64,000 bases of DNA from contig NZ_CP005191.1 of the NCBI RefSeq assembly GCF_001563285.1, forward strand, positions 62,001-126,000, in the 5' to 3' direction. The notes beneath the pieces were generated by a model. It was not told where the DNA came from and ran no database searches. It was given only the letters and a program-made list of their open reading frames with translations. Positions 52,881 through 60,893 of the stretch are shown here, piece by piece. Origin of the DNA: Sphingobium sp. MI1205 (GTDB lineage Bacteria > Pseudomonadota > Alphaproteobacteria > Sphingomonadales > Sphingomonadaceae). The position numbers and the translations under genes were made by a program. The stretch's first letter is position 1, and each line of letters opens with the position of its first letter.

Positions 52881-54041
52881 ATGAGTATTTATGAACTCGC
52901 CATACTTGGCGCCGCAACGCCAGAGGAGCGCGCGACACTGACAGCGACGCTCACCGATATCGTTTCCGACTTTGGATTGACGTTGGGGGACGATATAGTT
53001 GTGCATAATGCGGAAACGCTGGGTGGGCGGCACAAGCCAGCAGCATTCGCAGGTGCATATTTTGGAGGAAATGCCCAACAAGATCTCGAAGCGGCCCAGG
53101 ACCTGATCCGAGCGAGCGCGCCCATCATTCCCACGATTGCCGCTGGCGCAGACTTCAATGCTCAGATCCCCCAGTGTCTCCAGCCCATCAATGGGCTAAC
53201 GCGGCGCGCTGACGATCCAAATATGACTGAACTCGCGTCGACAATGCTGGAATGTGTGGGTTTACTTCGTCGACAGCGACGGGTTTTTGTGAGCTATCGG
53301 CGGGTGGAATCCCGAGCAGCTGCGTTGCAACTTCACGATCTCCTTGCGTCCCGCGGATTCGACGTATTCTTGGACACGCACGACATTAGGCCCGGCGATC
53401 CGTTCCAAGATGTGCTTTGGCATAGGCTCGTTGATTCTGATGTTATGGTTATGCTCGACACGCCTACCTATTTCGATAGCCGCTGGACGCGACAGGAAAT
53501 AGGAAGAGCACGCGCGAAAGAGATCCAGGTCCTTCGTGTAATTTGGCCTGAGCATACGCCAAACAAGCTGACCGATCTTGCAGAGACTATATATCTTGAC
53601 CCAAAGGAACTCGAAGGGCCGGATGGCCCAATAGTAGCCCAAACGGCAGATACAATCGTCCTGGAGGTCGAGCGGCTAAGAAGCCGCAGCATCGCATCTC
53701 GATATATGTCGATTACCGGCAAGCTTCGCGCTGACGTCGAAAAAATTGGTGCGTCAGTGGAAGGCGTCGGTGCACATCGGGCCGTCGCCGTGCGGTTGCT
53801 GGACGGCGAAAAGATCTGGGCATATCCGATCGTCGGAATCCCCACGGCTGAAATTTTGAACGACGTGGCCGATAAGGCGCGACGAGCGGAACAGCAGGAG
53901 ATACCGGTACTGGTCTACGATCATATCGGCATCCGTGATGCATGGAATGCTCATCTCCGATGGCTTGGGGATCATATTCGCGCGGTCCGTACGATTAAAG
54001 TTTCCGAAGCCGGATGGGCTCTTGCGGCATGGGAGAATTGA
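52881..54041 (+). CDS. TIR-domain protein with N- and C-terminal extensions, cargo gene 2
   Basis: 386 aa from MSIYELAILGAATPEERATL. Residues 1-125 are an alpha/beta domain I do not recognise (IVVHNAETLGGRHKPAAFAG). Residues 134-265 are a TIR domain: RRVFVSYRRVESRAAALQLH, GFDVFLDTHDIRPGD, DSDVMVMLDTPTYFDSRWTR and catalytic-type E206 (RQEIGRA). Residues 275-386 are an unknown C-terminal domain (VGAHRAVAVRLLDGEKIWAY). A TIR NADase activity is likely from E206; the flanking domains may sense or transmit. It is 2 bp from the SLOG gene in one operon. Confidence 0.85.
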   Translation: MSIYELAILGAATPEERATLTATLTDIVSDFGLTLGDDIVVHNAETLGGRHKPAAFAGAYFGGNAQQDLEAAQDLIRASAPIIPTIAAGADFNAQIPQCLQPINGLTRRADDPNMTELASTMLECVGLLRRQRRVFVSYRRVESRAAALQLHDLLASRGFDVFLDTHDIRPGDPFQDVLWHRLVDSDVMVMLDTPTYFDSRWTRQEIGRARAKEIQVLRVIWPEHTPNKLTDLAETIYLDPKELEGPDGPIVAQTADTIVLEVERLRSRSIASRYMSITGKLRADVEKIGASVEGVGAHRAVAVRLLDGEKIWAYPIVGIPTAEILNDVADKARRAEQQEIPVLVYDHIGIRDAWNAHLRWLGDHIRAVRTIKVSEAGWALAAWEN

Positions 54042-54043
54042 CC

Positions 54044-54700
54044 ATGACTGAGGCCATTTTTCTTTCGGCGGGCGTGCCAGATCCAAAGCGAGGCCCACAA
54101 TATGCAGCGACTGCTGACACCGTCGCGATTACAGCCGCAGTCTCCGCTTTGGTGCACGTTACACTAGGGCGCAGGCTGCTTGTCTGGGGTGGTCAACCCG
54201 CAATCACACCGATGATCTGGGTGGTCTCGCAAGACATCGGAATAAATTACGGACACTGGGTCCGGCTCTACCAGTCTCGCCATTTCAAGGATGAGTATCC
54301 CGAGGATAATGAGCGGTTCAACAACGTGGTTTATACGGAAGAGATCGAAAGGGATCGGGAGAAGAGCTTGCTGAACATGCGTGAACGCATGTTTTCCGAA
54401 CACAAGTTCAAAGCAGCAGTTTTTATTGGAGGCATGGGAGGAATTATACAAGAATATGAGATGTTTCGACGCCTGCAACCCGAGGCTGCAGTGATACCGG
54501 TAATCTCCACGGGCGGCGCGACGCTTGACGTAGGAGCGCAAGTTGAGTCTTTAGCGCCCGACCTAACGGAAGACCGGGACTATGTTGCGTTATTTCACCG
54601 CCACCTTGACGTTTCCGTCCGAGAGGAGCGCTTCGAAAGCCCGGCCCTCCAACCAGCTGTCGTTGAGGAGCGATTTTGGCAGCCCCCTGCCACTGCTTAA
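54044..54700 (+). CDS. Stand-alone SLOG-domain protein, cargo gene 3
   Basis: 218 aa from MTEAIFLSAGVPDPKRGPQY. The SLOG (SMF/DprA-LOG) nucleotide-binding fold is indicated by RRLLVWGGQPAITPMIWVVS near residue 50 and KFKAAVFIGGMGGIIQEYEM near residue 130, with glycine-rich loops at both. SLOG domains bind nucleotide-derived ligands; in Thoeris ThsA the SLOG domain senses the TIR product. This protein has no visible effector domain. It is the last gene of the plus-strand operon and converges on the TIR gene at 54717. Confidence 0.78.
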   Translation: MTEAIFLSAGVPDPKRGPQYAATADTVAITAAVSALVHVTLGRRLLVWGGQPAITPMIWVVSQDIGINYGHWVRLYQSRHFKDEYPEDNERFNNVVYTEEIERDREKSLLNMRERMFSEHKFKAAVFIGGMGGIIQEYEMFRRLQPEAAVIPVISTGGATLDVGAQVESLAPDLTEDRDYVALFHRHLDVSVREERFESPALQPAVVEERFWQPPATA

Positions 54701-54716
54701 ACGGGGTGGGAACTCA

Positions 54717-55271
54717 TCAGTCGCCAGCAAGCCATTCGCTAAGCTCCGTAGCTGTGTTCCTTTTCTCGTCAAGGACCATCCAGACGCGCTTTTGATGACC
54801 CTGTAGATCCCCCCAGACGATGCGGCGGTATAATCCCAGATACTCCCACGACGCCCATGCCTGCTCATGCGCGCTGTCGGATGCCGGGAACAGCGCGATC
54901 TTCGTCAACCCTTTATAACCATCGGCCACGCCCAACTCCCAGGGCACCCAACGGCTGTCCTTGCTATTCTTGCTTGCAAGAAGGACAAAGCGCTTGGTCT
55001 GGCGAATACGGCTCTTTAGCAGCCCCGCCGTTTCCTCCGTCGTGTATGGGGGCATTTCCGGGTCGATTTCATCGACATAGACCCTAGCTCCGTGCCCTTC
55101 CAACACACGAATAGCGCCAACGACCAGATCATCATCTTTGCTCGAGTGTGAAAGAAATGTGGTGCCTGAGAGGCTACGGGAAGCAGCAGACTTTCTGAGG
55201 CTTGCCTGTTCGCTAACATTTAACTTATCAGCGAAATTCCGAAGCTCGGATTTTGTAATGTATTCGATCAT
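54717..55271 (-). CDS. TIR-domain protein, cargo gene 4
   Basis: 184 aa. A short N-terminal helical lead (1-36) precedes a TIR domain at about 37-145: GTTFLSHSSKDDDLVVGAIR, HGARVYVDEIDPEMPP, TKRFVLLASKNSKDSRWVPW and catalytic-type E112 (WELGVADG). The C-terminal about 40 residues (YLGLYRRIVWGDLQGHQKRV) are outside the core fold. It is downstream of the second ThsB-like gene on the minus strand and converges with the SLOG gene, with 16 bp between stops. Confidence 0.85.
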   Translation of the reverse strand: MIEYITKSELRNFADKLNVSEQASLRKSAASRSLSGTTFLSHSSKDDDLVVGAIRVLEGHGARVYVDEIDPEMPPYTTEETAGLLKSRIRQTKRFVLLASKNSKDSRWVPWELGVADGYKGLTKIALFPASDSAHEQAWASWEYLGLYRRIVWGDLQGHQKRVWMVLDEKRNTATELSEWLAGD

Positions 55272-55317
55272 AATCGAAACTCTATTATCGGATATAGACC
55301 GAACTCACGGAGCTACC

Positions 55318-55815
55318 TCAGTTATTTGAGCGGATCGCTATCGCGTCCTCAATCCAACTCTCGATTCCGTTCTTGATCGAATCATAGACTGCCTTGCTAT
55401 CTGAGCCGGAAGGGGTGACCAGCTTCGCTATAGATGATAGCTTTTTCCCGGTATTTCCATAGCCCACTTCGTCAAACGGATTGCTACCAGCCGTGCACGA
55501 ATTCCCGTCGTGGCCGAGAAGTTTGTTTATCCGAATACCGACCACTCCTTTGCCGGCATCCCAGCCTTTAACGATCTCGCGGATTACCCAAGGCCGGTTC
55601 GCTGTTTCAGAGCCGACAAGCACCACCACACAGCTCTTGCCGTACATGTTGTCATCGATCCATTTTTCGATCGAGGCCTTGCCCTTCCGCTTGACCTCTT
55701 CCCACGCATTCGCGGTGCAAAGAGACTGCCCTTCAAGAGCACCGATGTTGCGCACTTGCTGGGTGCGCCAAAAATCGTTCGCGAAGTGGAAACTGAAGAA
55801 AACGCGCCGCGCCAT
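55318..55815 (-). CDS. ThsB-type TIR-like protein, cargo gene 5
   Basis: 165 aa from MARRVFFSFHFANDFWRTQQ, clearly related to cargo gene 1 but diverged (for example EEVKRKGKASIEKWIDDNMY and VVVLVGSETANRPWVIREIV). E80 in WVIREIV is the likely catalytic position. The C-terminal part after residue 100 differs from gene 1 and could set specificity. It is first in the minus-strand operon with the 54717 TIR gene. Confidence 0.85.
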   Translation of the reverse strand: MARRVFFSFHFANDFWRTQQVRNIGALEGQSLCTANAWEEVKRKGKASIEKWIDDNMYGKSCVVVLVGSETANRPWVIREIVKGWDAGKGVVGIRINKLLGHDGNSCTAGSNPFDEVGYGNTGKKLSSIAKLVTPSGSDSKAVYDSIKNGIESWIEDAIAIRSNN

Positions 55816-55962
55816 AAGGCCCCCTTTTGTTCTCCGGCCTTCTACAAGCCCAGCCTTCGTTTCGCCAGAGAAATCGATTCTGAAGCGATCTGCTCGAGGA
55901 TGGAGTACGGTAGTTGAGGCCCAGCGGGTTCATCCGGCAATCAGGCGTCGCTGCGCGACGCG

Positions 55963-56019
55963 AGTGACGGGCCGACCACCGCCAGCTCTTTGGGTTAGCG
56001 CGGCGGTCGGCCCGTCACT
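55963..56019. repeat. 15-bp hairpin near the right end of the transposon
   Basis: AGTGACGGGCCGACC (55963-55977) and GGTCGGCCCGTCACT (56005-56019) are perfectly complementary, with a 27-base loop and possible extra pairing of CCGCC with GGCGG. It lies 40 bp inside the right terminus. The stretch 55816-56059 has no gene. It may be a recombinase arm site or a terminator. Confidence 0.55.
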
Positions 56020-56059
56020 CATCGCGAGCAAAAGAGACAGTCGCCGAAGCCGGACCTAA

Positions 56060-56065
56060 CGAGCA
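56060..56065. repeat. CGAGCA flank, right side of three-recombinase transposon
   Basis: CGAGCA directly after the CCGGACCTAA end of the element, matching 46867-46872. On the coding strand of the target gene it encodes the Cys-Ser of the SCSLKWK motif. Confidence 0.85.
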
Positions 56066-56440
56066 CGAATGGCGCCCCAGCGAAATGCTCGGCAAGGTGG
56101 CGTTCGTCAGAACGTTGGACAGCAGATCGAAATAGGGCGGCCAATGCTTGAAACGGCGCGGTGTGTAGCGCACCGTCACATAGGGAATTCCTCGCGCCGC
56201 CATCCAGGCGGCGATCATCTTCTGATAGGCATAAGTTTCCGGCTTCTCGACGCCAGGATCCCCGGTGATCACGAGGTCAGGCGGCGTGCCCCGGCTTTCA
56301 AGTTCGAGAAGAAGCGCGGTGCTGTCGACACCGATGCCATAGGCCAGGACGACGGGCTGCGGCGCATCGACGCGAATATAATCGAGCAGGCGCGCGGGAG
56401 CGGAGCCGGCCTCGGCCGGGATTGAGGTGAGATCGCACAT
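56060..56440 (-). pseudogene. N-terminal part of PAPS-reductase-like gene, interrupted by transposon
   Basis: 127 codons from MCDLTSIPAEAGSAPARLLD (ATG at 56440; a TTG four codons upstream is also open). PVVLAYGIGVDSTALLLELE is the PP-loop of the adenine-nucleotide alpha-hydrolase/PAPS reductase family, here GIGVDST, followed by TGDPGVEKPETYAY and SISLGRHSCS. The frame then runs 45 bp into the transposon. The C-terminal part is at 46270-46872. Family members on plasmids include DndC-like and PAPS-reductase-like proteins of unknown substrate. Confidence 0.87.
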
Positions 56441-56577
56441 GGGGATATCCAAATGGGCTTGAGCAGAGCTTTGGCTCGATCACTCCTTCCCACTCCCCTC
56501 TCATCTGGACGGCTCCGGCATCGATCCACGTCCATGAGATATTGTTGCGCGCCGTTGGCCGCGGCAGCCTGATTTCG

Positions 56578-56775
56578 CTATTGGCACCGCCGGCGCACAA
56601 CAGGCGTCATCGGCGGCGTTTTGCGGAAAAGTGCGCTCAGCCTCGAACCATTCCCATAATCCGTCGCATCGCCGCTGATGTAGAAAGCCGCCCACGCCCC
56701 ATCCTGGGCACCGGCGATCCAGCTCCTTTCGGACTCGGCATAGCAGCAAGCCGTCACGCCCTCGTCCAGACCCGG
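56578..56775 (-). other. Possible gene fragment in otherwise gene-free stretch
   Basis: A 66-codon open frame between two stops reads CYAESERSWIAGAQDGAWAA, then FYISGDATDYGNGSR, which looks protein-like. It has no ATG start and no recognised family. It may be a small gene from a GTG (about 56757) or a remnant left when the arsenic operon joined here. Nothing else is evident between 56441 and 56852. Confidence 0.3.
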
Positions 56776-56852
56776 TCAGTCGAAGGCACTCAAACGGCCA
56801 TAAATGTCTGCCAGTTCGTTCTGGATACCGAGACGCGCGGGGCCATTGGGCA

Positions 56853-57635
56853 TCATGCCTTCTGTCGTGGCGGAACCAGAGTCCCATCGATCGAGGCGAG
56901 GATTTCCGCCGGAGCAATGACCGGTCGATCCGTTTCGACCCGCTCCGAATAGCGATCGACCAGTTGATCGACATGCGGGCGGAGCAGGACAGTGAAACGC
57001 ACCAGTTCCTCCATCACGTCGACGATCCGGTCGTAATAGCTCGACGGCTTCATCCGCCCGGCCTCGTCGAACTCGGTGAAGGCTTTGGCGACGCTCGACT
57101 GGTTGGGGATGGTGAACATCCGCATCCAGCGGCCGAGGACGCGCAAGCTGTTCACGCTGTTGAACGATTGTGAACCTGCGGAGACCTGCATGACGGCAAG
57201 GGCGCGACCCTGCGTCGGGCGCATGCCCTTCAAAGCCAGCGGCAGGTGATCGATCTGCGATTTCATGATCCCGGTGATCTGGCCGTGCCGTTCCGGGCTG
57301 CACCAGACCTGGCCCTCGGACCAGAGCGCATGCGCCCGCAGTTCGTGAACCGCCGGATGATCGTCATCCTGGACCTGATCGGGCATCGGCAAATCGGAGG
57401 GATCGAAAATCCGCGTTTCGCAGCCGAAGAACTGGAGCAGACGCGCCGCCTCTTCCACCACAAGCCGCGAATAGGACCGTTCGCGCAAGGATCCGTAGAG
57501 CAGCAGGATGCGCGGCGGCGGATTGAGATCCCCCAGGCCCAGGGCTGGACGCCGATGAACATAGTCAGGCTTGAGCGCTGGAAGACGGTCGGGATCGGCA
57601 AGCGTCCGCAATCGGCTGTGGTTCGTCTCGTTCAT
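56853..57635 (-). CDS. arsH: ArsH, NADPH-dependent FMN reductase / organoarsenical oxidase
   Basis: 260 aa flavodoxin-like fold. [20 protein letters not shown] (FMN phosphate loop), [20 protein letters not shown] and [20 protein letters not shown] are diagnostic of ArsH. It oxidises trivalent methyl- or aryl-arsenicals. It starts inside the acr3 stop (4-bp overlap) and ends the ars operon. Confidence 0.93.
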   Translation of the reverse strand: MNETNHSRLRTLADPDRLPALKPDYVHRRPALGLGDLNPPPRILLLYGSLRERSYSRLVVEEAARLLQFFGCETRIFDPSDLPMPDQVQDDDHPAVHELRAHALWSEGQVWCSPERHGQITGIMKSQIDHLPLALKGMRPTQGRALAVMQVSAGSQSFNSVNSLRVLGRWMRMFTIPNQSSVAKAFTEFDEAGRMKPSSYYDRIVDVMEELVRFTVLLRPHVDQLVDRYSERVETDRPVIAPAEILASIDGTLVPPRQKA

Positions 57636-58705
57636 GCCCGGACCTCCGCCGGCACGCTGTCGGGGAACCAGCGCCGCCCGAACCAGAAGGCGGCGTTGAC
57701 CAGCAGGATCAGCACCGGAACCTCGACCAGCGGCCCGATCACCGCAGCGAAGGCGACCGGGGAAGCCAGTCCAAAGGCGGCGATGGCGACCGCAATCGCC
57801 AGTTCGAAATTGTTGCCCGCGGCCGTGAACGCCACCGCCGTCGTGCGCGGATAGTCGCTCTCGATCAGCTTGCCCATGAAGAAGCTGATGCTGAATTGAA
57901 CCACGAAGTAGATGGTGAGCGGGATGGCGATCCGCAGTATGTCACCCGGCAGTGTCACGATCTCATTGCCCTTGAGGCTGAACATGGCGACGATGGTGAA
58001 CAGCAGCGCGACGAGCGTGATCGGGCCGATCCTGGGCAGAAAGCAGGTTTCATACCATTCATTCCCCCTAGCCTTGACCAGCCATTTGCGGGAGAGAAAT
58101 CCAGCCAGAAAGGGAATGCCGAGATAGATCAGCACCGCCTCGGCGATGGTCCAGAAGCTGACATTGATAACGCTGCCCTCCAGCCCGAGCAGCGGCGGCA
58201 AAAAGGCGAGGAAGAACCAGGCGTAAACGCTGAAGAACAGGATCTGGAAGATTGAATTGAACGCGACCAGCGCAGCCACATACTGGTTGTCGCCCTTGGC
58301 GAGATGGTTCCAGACGATGACCATGGCAATGCAACGGGCGAGGCCGATAAGGATCAGGCCTGTCATATATTCCGGCTTGTCGCTGAGGAAGATGACGGCG
58401 AGCGCAAACATCAGCACCGGGCCGATGATCCAGTTCTGGATCAACGAGATCGCCAGCACCCGCTTGTCTTCGAACACGCGCGGCAGTTCCTCATAGCGCA
58501 CCCGCGCGAGCGGCGGATACATCATCAGGATCAGGCCGATGGCGATGGGCAGGTTGGTGGTCCCCCAGGACAGGCTGTCGATCGCCCTTGGCAATCCTTC
58601 GAAGGTCGATCCCAGACCCACGCCGAGCGCCATGGCGAGGAAAATCCACAAGGTGAGATACCGATCGAGAAACGACAGGCGTTCACGCCTGGGCTGTGCG
58701 GTCAT
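57632..58705 (-). CDS. acr3: ACR3-family arsenite efflux permease
   Basis: 357 aa from [20 protein letters not shown] with GAGGGA upstream; the extension to 58747 is not preferred. About ten membrane helices. [17 protein letters not shown] sequence (here [20 protein letters not shown], with the conserved Cys) and [20 protein letters not shown] (with the conserved Glu) are ACR3 signatures. It pumps arsenite out of the cell. It is coupled to arsH. Confidence 0.94.
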   Translation of the reverse strand: MTAQPRRERLSFLDRYLTLWIFLAMALGVGLGSTFEGLPRAIDSLSWGTTNLPIAIGLILMMYPPLARVRYEELPRVFEDKRVLAISLIQNWIIGPVLMFALAVIFLSDKPEYMTGLILIGLARCIAMVIVWNHLAKGDNQYVAALVAFNSIFQILFFSVYAWFFLAFLPPLLGLEGSVINVSFWTIAEAVLIYLGIPFLAGFLSRKWLVKARGNEWYETCFLPRIGPITLVALLFTIVAMFSLKGNEIVTLPGDILRIAIPLTIYFVVQFSISFFMGKLIESDYPRTTAVAFTAAGNNFELAIAVAIAAFGLASPVAFAAVIGPLVEVPVLILLVNAAFWFGRRWFPDSVPAEVRA

Positions 58706-58718
58706 CTTGATCCCTCGT

Positions 58719-59165
58719 TCAACCGGTGACACGCCTGCCGGCGGCATCGATCACCTGTTCGCCGTCTTCCTTGGCGAAGGCGCTGCGCTGGTCAGCCGGT
58801 AGGAGGTCGAGGACCTCCTCGGACGGACGGCAAAGCTTCACGCCCAGCGGCGAGACGACCAGCGGCCGATTGATGAGGATCGGATGTTCCATCATCGCAT
58901 CGATCAACTGCGCATCAGTGAGATCCGGATTGTCGAGTCCCAGTTCGGCAAAGGGCGTGCCCTTCTCGCGCAGCAGGGCGCGCGGGGTGACGCTGGCGCG
59001 GACGATGAGGCTTGCCAGCAAGGCACGCGAAGGCGGAGTCTTGAGGTACTCGATGACATGCGGTTCGATGCCGGCATTGCGGATCATGGCCAGCGCATTG
59101 CGCGAGGTTCCGCATTCAGGATTGTGGTAGATGACGATGTCGACAGGCGTCTCCGGGTGGGTCAT
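58719..59165 (-). CDS. arsC: Arsenate reductase, glutaredoxin-coupled ArsC
   Basis: 148 aa from [25 protein letters not shown] lies 7 bp upstream, so the ATG six bases earlier is too close. [10 protein letters not shown] carries the catalytic Cys, and [20 protein letters not shown] is the conserved C-terminal arsenate site. It reduces arsenate to arsenite using glutathione and glutaredoxin. It overlaps the other arsenate reductase gene by 4 bp. Confidence 0.94.
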   Translation of the reverse strand: MTHPETPVDIVIYHNPECGTSRNALAMIRNAGIEPHVIEYLKTPPSRALLASLIVRASVTPRALLREKGTPFAELGLDNPDLTDAQLIDAMMEHPILINRPLVVSPLGVKLCRPSEEVLDLLPADQRSAFAKEDGEQVIDAAGRRVTG

Positions 59166-59698
59166 TCGCATGCTCCTGCCCTGACGCTGGCGCCCTCGCT
59201 CTGGCCGATTTCCCTGAGTTTGCGCCGCATCGCCATCTCGTCGAGGCTGGCGAGCGGGAGCGCGAGGAACAGCGAAATACGGTTCTGCAAGTAGCGCAGG
59301 GCCTGCATGAAGGCCTCGCGCTGATCATCGCCTTCGACGGCGGCCGGATCCTCGATGCCCCAGTGCGCCGTCATCGGATGGCCGATCCACACGGGACATG
59401 TTTCGCCTGCGGCGTTATCGCAGACGGTGAAGATGAAATCGAATTGCGGCGCGTCCGGCACGGCGAACTCGTCCCAGCTTTTCGAACGCATGCCCGCTGT
59501 GTCGAACCCAAGCCCGTTCAAAACCGAGAGCGCCATCGGATGGACTTCGCCCCTGGGCTGGCTGCCGGCGCTCCAGGCGCGGAAACGCCCTTCCCCCAGC
59601 TTGTTCATGATGGCTTCGCCCAAGATCGAGCGGGCGCTGTTACCGGTGCACAGGAAGAGCACGTTGTAGGTCTTGCCGGGGCCGATCGTGTCGGACAT
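59162..59698 (-). CDS. arsC: Arsenate reductase / low-MW phosphatase-type ArsC
   Basis: 178 aa. The NVLFLCTGNSARSILGEAIM P-loop (CX5R) and the later FDFIFTVCDNAAGETCPVWI, with a second Cys, define the low-molecular-weight protein tyrosine phosphatase-like arsenate reductases. The operon therefore carries two unrelated arsenate reductases using different electron donors. Confidence 0.93.
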   Translation of the reverse strand: MSDTIGPGKTYNVLFLCTGNSARSILGEAIMNKLGEGRFRAWSAGSQPRGEVHPMALSVLNGLGFDTAGMRSKSWDEFAVPDAPQFDFIFTVCDNAAGETCPVWIGHPMTAHWGIEDPAAVEGDDQREAFMQALRYLQNRISLFLALPLASLDEMAMRRKLREIGQSEGASVRAGACE

Positions 59699-59708
59699 GG
59701 GAGTAACC

Positions 59709-60053
59709 TCAGGCCTTGCAGTCGAGCTCGCCGAACAGATCGGCGCACATTTCAGGGACGCCCTGGCAGCAGTCCTCCATCAGGAAGGCCAGCAGCCGGC
59801 GCATCCCCTCATAATCGGCGCGATAGTGGATGAGCCGGCTTTCCCGCTCGGACTCCACGAGTCCCGCCCGTTCAAGAATACCCAGATGATGCGACATGGT
59901 GGACGGAGGCACATTGGCGGCCTGCGCGATGGCGCCGGCGATCAGTCCATCGGGCCCTGCCTTCACCAACATACGAAAGACAGACAGGCGCGTGTCATGC
60001 GCCAGCGCGCCAAGCGCCTCGACGGCCGAGTCCTGCGGATTGAACTCCTTCAT
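59709..60053 (-). CDS. arsR: ArsR-family arsenic-responsive repressor
   Basis: 114 aa from MKEFNPQDSAVEALGALAHD; an ATG four codons upstream (60065) is also possible. Winged helix with the recognition segment AQAANVPPSTMSHHLGILER. Cysteines for As(III) are at the C terminus (EDCCQGVPEMCADLFGELDC) rather than in the classical ELCVCDL loop, as in a known subgroup. It represses the ars operon; the 60054-60284 region upstream holds its operator. Confidence 0.92.
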   Translation of the reverse strand: MKEFNPQDSAVEALGALAHDTRLSVFRMLVKAGPDGLIAGAIAQAANVPPSTMSHHLGILERAGLVESERESRLIHYRADYEGMRRLLAFLMEDCCQGVPEMCADLFGELDCKA

Positions 60054-60246
60054 GGTCGATTCCATCCTTCCAAACTCATCGAATAATAGTAGGCGCCTGC
60101 GCGGTCAATCTACATTTCGAGAAGTATAGAATCATATACCACTATGGAGATGGCCGATGGTCTGAGTGACCATGATGCACTCATGCGGATGGGCCGACAG
60201 CCTCGATCCAGGCGGAACCATCTTGCGCCAGACGCTCATGACAGAT

Positions 60247-60268
60247 AGATAGTAATAGATTACTATCT
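60247..60268. promoter_or_regulatory. Perfect 10-bp inverted repeat, likely TetR operator
   Basis: AGATAGTAAT (60247-60256) and ATTACTATCT (60259-60268) are exact reverse complements with a 2-base spacer. It ends 16 bp before the tetR start at 60285, spanning the expected promoter of the exporter operon. Confidence 0.75.
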
Positions 60269-60284
60269 TTTGAAGGCGCAAGCT

Positions 60285-60893
60285 ATGAACGGGCGGTCCA
60301 GACATCTTCCCGCTGACGAGCGACGGGCGGCGACCGTGGAGGCGGTGGTCGGCCTGGCCGCGGAACAGAACCCGAGCGACATCACCACGACGGCCATCGC
60401 CCAGCGGATGGGTCTGACCCAGGGCGCGCTCTTCCGCCACTTCCCGACCAAGGACGCCATCCTGCAGGCGGTGATGTCCTGGGTGACCGAGCGCTTGCTC
60501 GGCCGCGTGGACAAGGCGGTCGAGGAAGCCGCCTCTCCGGCTGCCGCGCTTGAAGCGGTTTTCATGACGCATATCGATTTCGTGTCTGATCACCCGGGTG
60601 TACCGCGAATGCTGTTCGGGGAGTTGCAGCGACCGGGCGAGACGCTTCCCAAGCGCATGGCCCAGACCCTGATCCGCCATTATGGCGAACGGCTGCATAC
60701 CCTGCTCGACGCCGGAAAGGCACGGGGCGAACTGCATGCGGACCTCGATCCGGAAGCCGCGGCCACCCTGTTCATCGGCACGGTCCAGGGCCTGGTCATG
60801 CAATCCATGCTGGCGGACGATGTGACCCGCATCCGCAGCGATGCGCCCGGCGTGTTCGCCATCTATCTGCGCGGCGTCGGAGCATCATCATGA
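60285..60893 (+). CDS. TetR/AcrR-family transcriptional repressor
   Basis: 202 aa from MNGRSRHLPADERRAATVEA; the frame opens at a TTG five codons earlier. N-terminal helix-turn-helix ITTTAIAQRMGLTQGALFRH, then FPTKDAILQAVM, and a ligand-binding helical domain. It overlaps the HlyD gene by 4 bp (ATGA), so it controls its own exporter operon, in the manner of YbiH (CecR) upstream of ybhGFSR in E. coli. Confidence 0.9.
   Translation: MNGRSRHLPADERRAATVEAVVGLAAEQNPSDITTTAIAQRMGLTQGALFRHFPTKDAILQAVMSWVTERLLGRVDKAVEEAASPAAALEAVFMTHIDFVSDHPGVPRMLFGELQRPGETLPKRMAQTLIRHYGERLHTLLDAGKARGELHADLDPEAAATLFIGTVQGLVMQSMLADDVTRIRSDAPGVFAIYLRGVGASS

Larger units (their letters stand above)
46873..56059. mobile_element. 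9.2-kb transposon with three tyrosine recombinases and TIR/SLOG cargo
   Basis: The left end TTAGGTCTGG (46873-46882) and the right end, read inwards on the minus strand, TTAGGTCCGG (56050-56059) are inverted repeats with one mismatch. Both outer flanks are CGAGCA. Removing the element and one flank restores a PAPS-reductase-like gene in frame through SLGRHSCSLKWKVAPQ. The recombination genes (46976-52282, minus strand) resemble the Tn554 tnpA-tnpB-tnpC plan with an extra large recombinase, or recombinase-in-trio elements. The cargo is five TIR/SLOG genes (52387-55815). Confidence 0.88.

Noticed and set aside
52387..55815. Calling the cluster classical Thoeris
   Set aside because: No ThsA (SIR2-SLOG or membrane-SLOG fusion) is present; the SLOG protein is separate and two TIR proteins are not ThsB-type.
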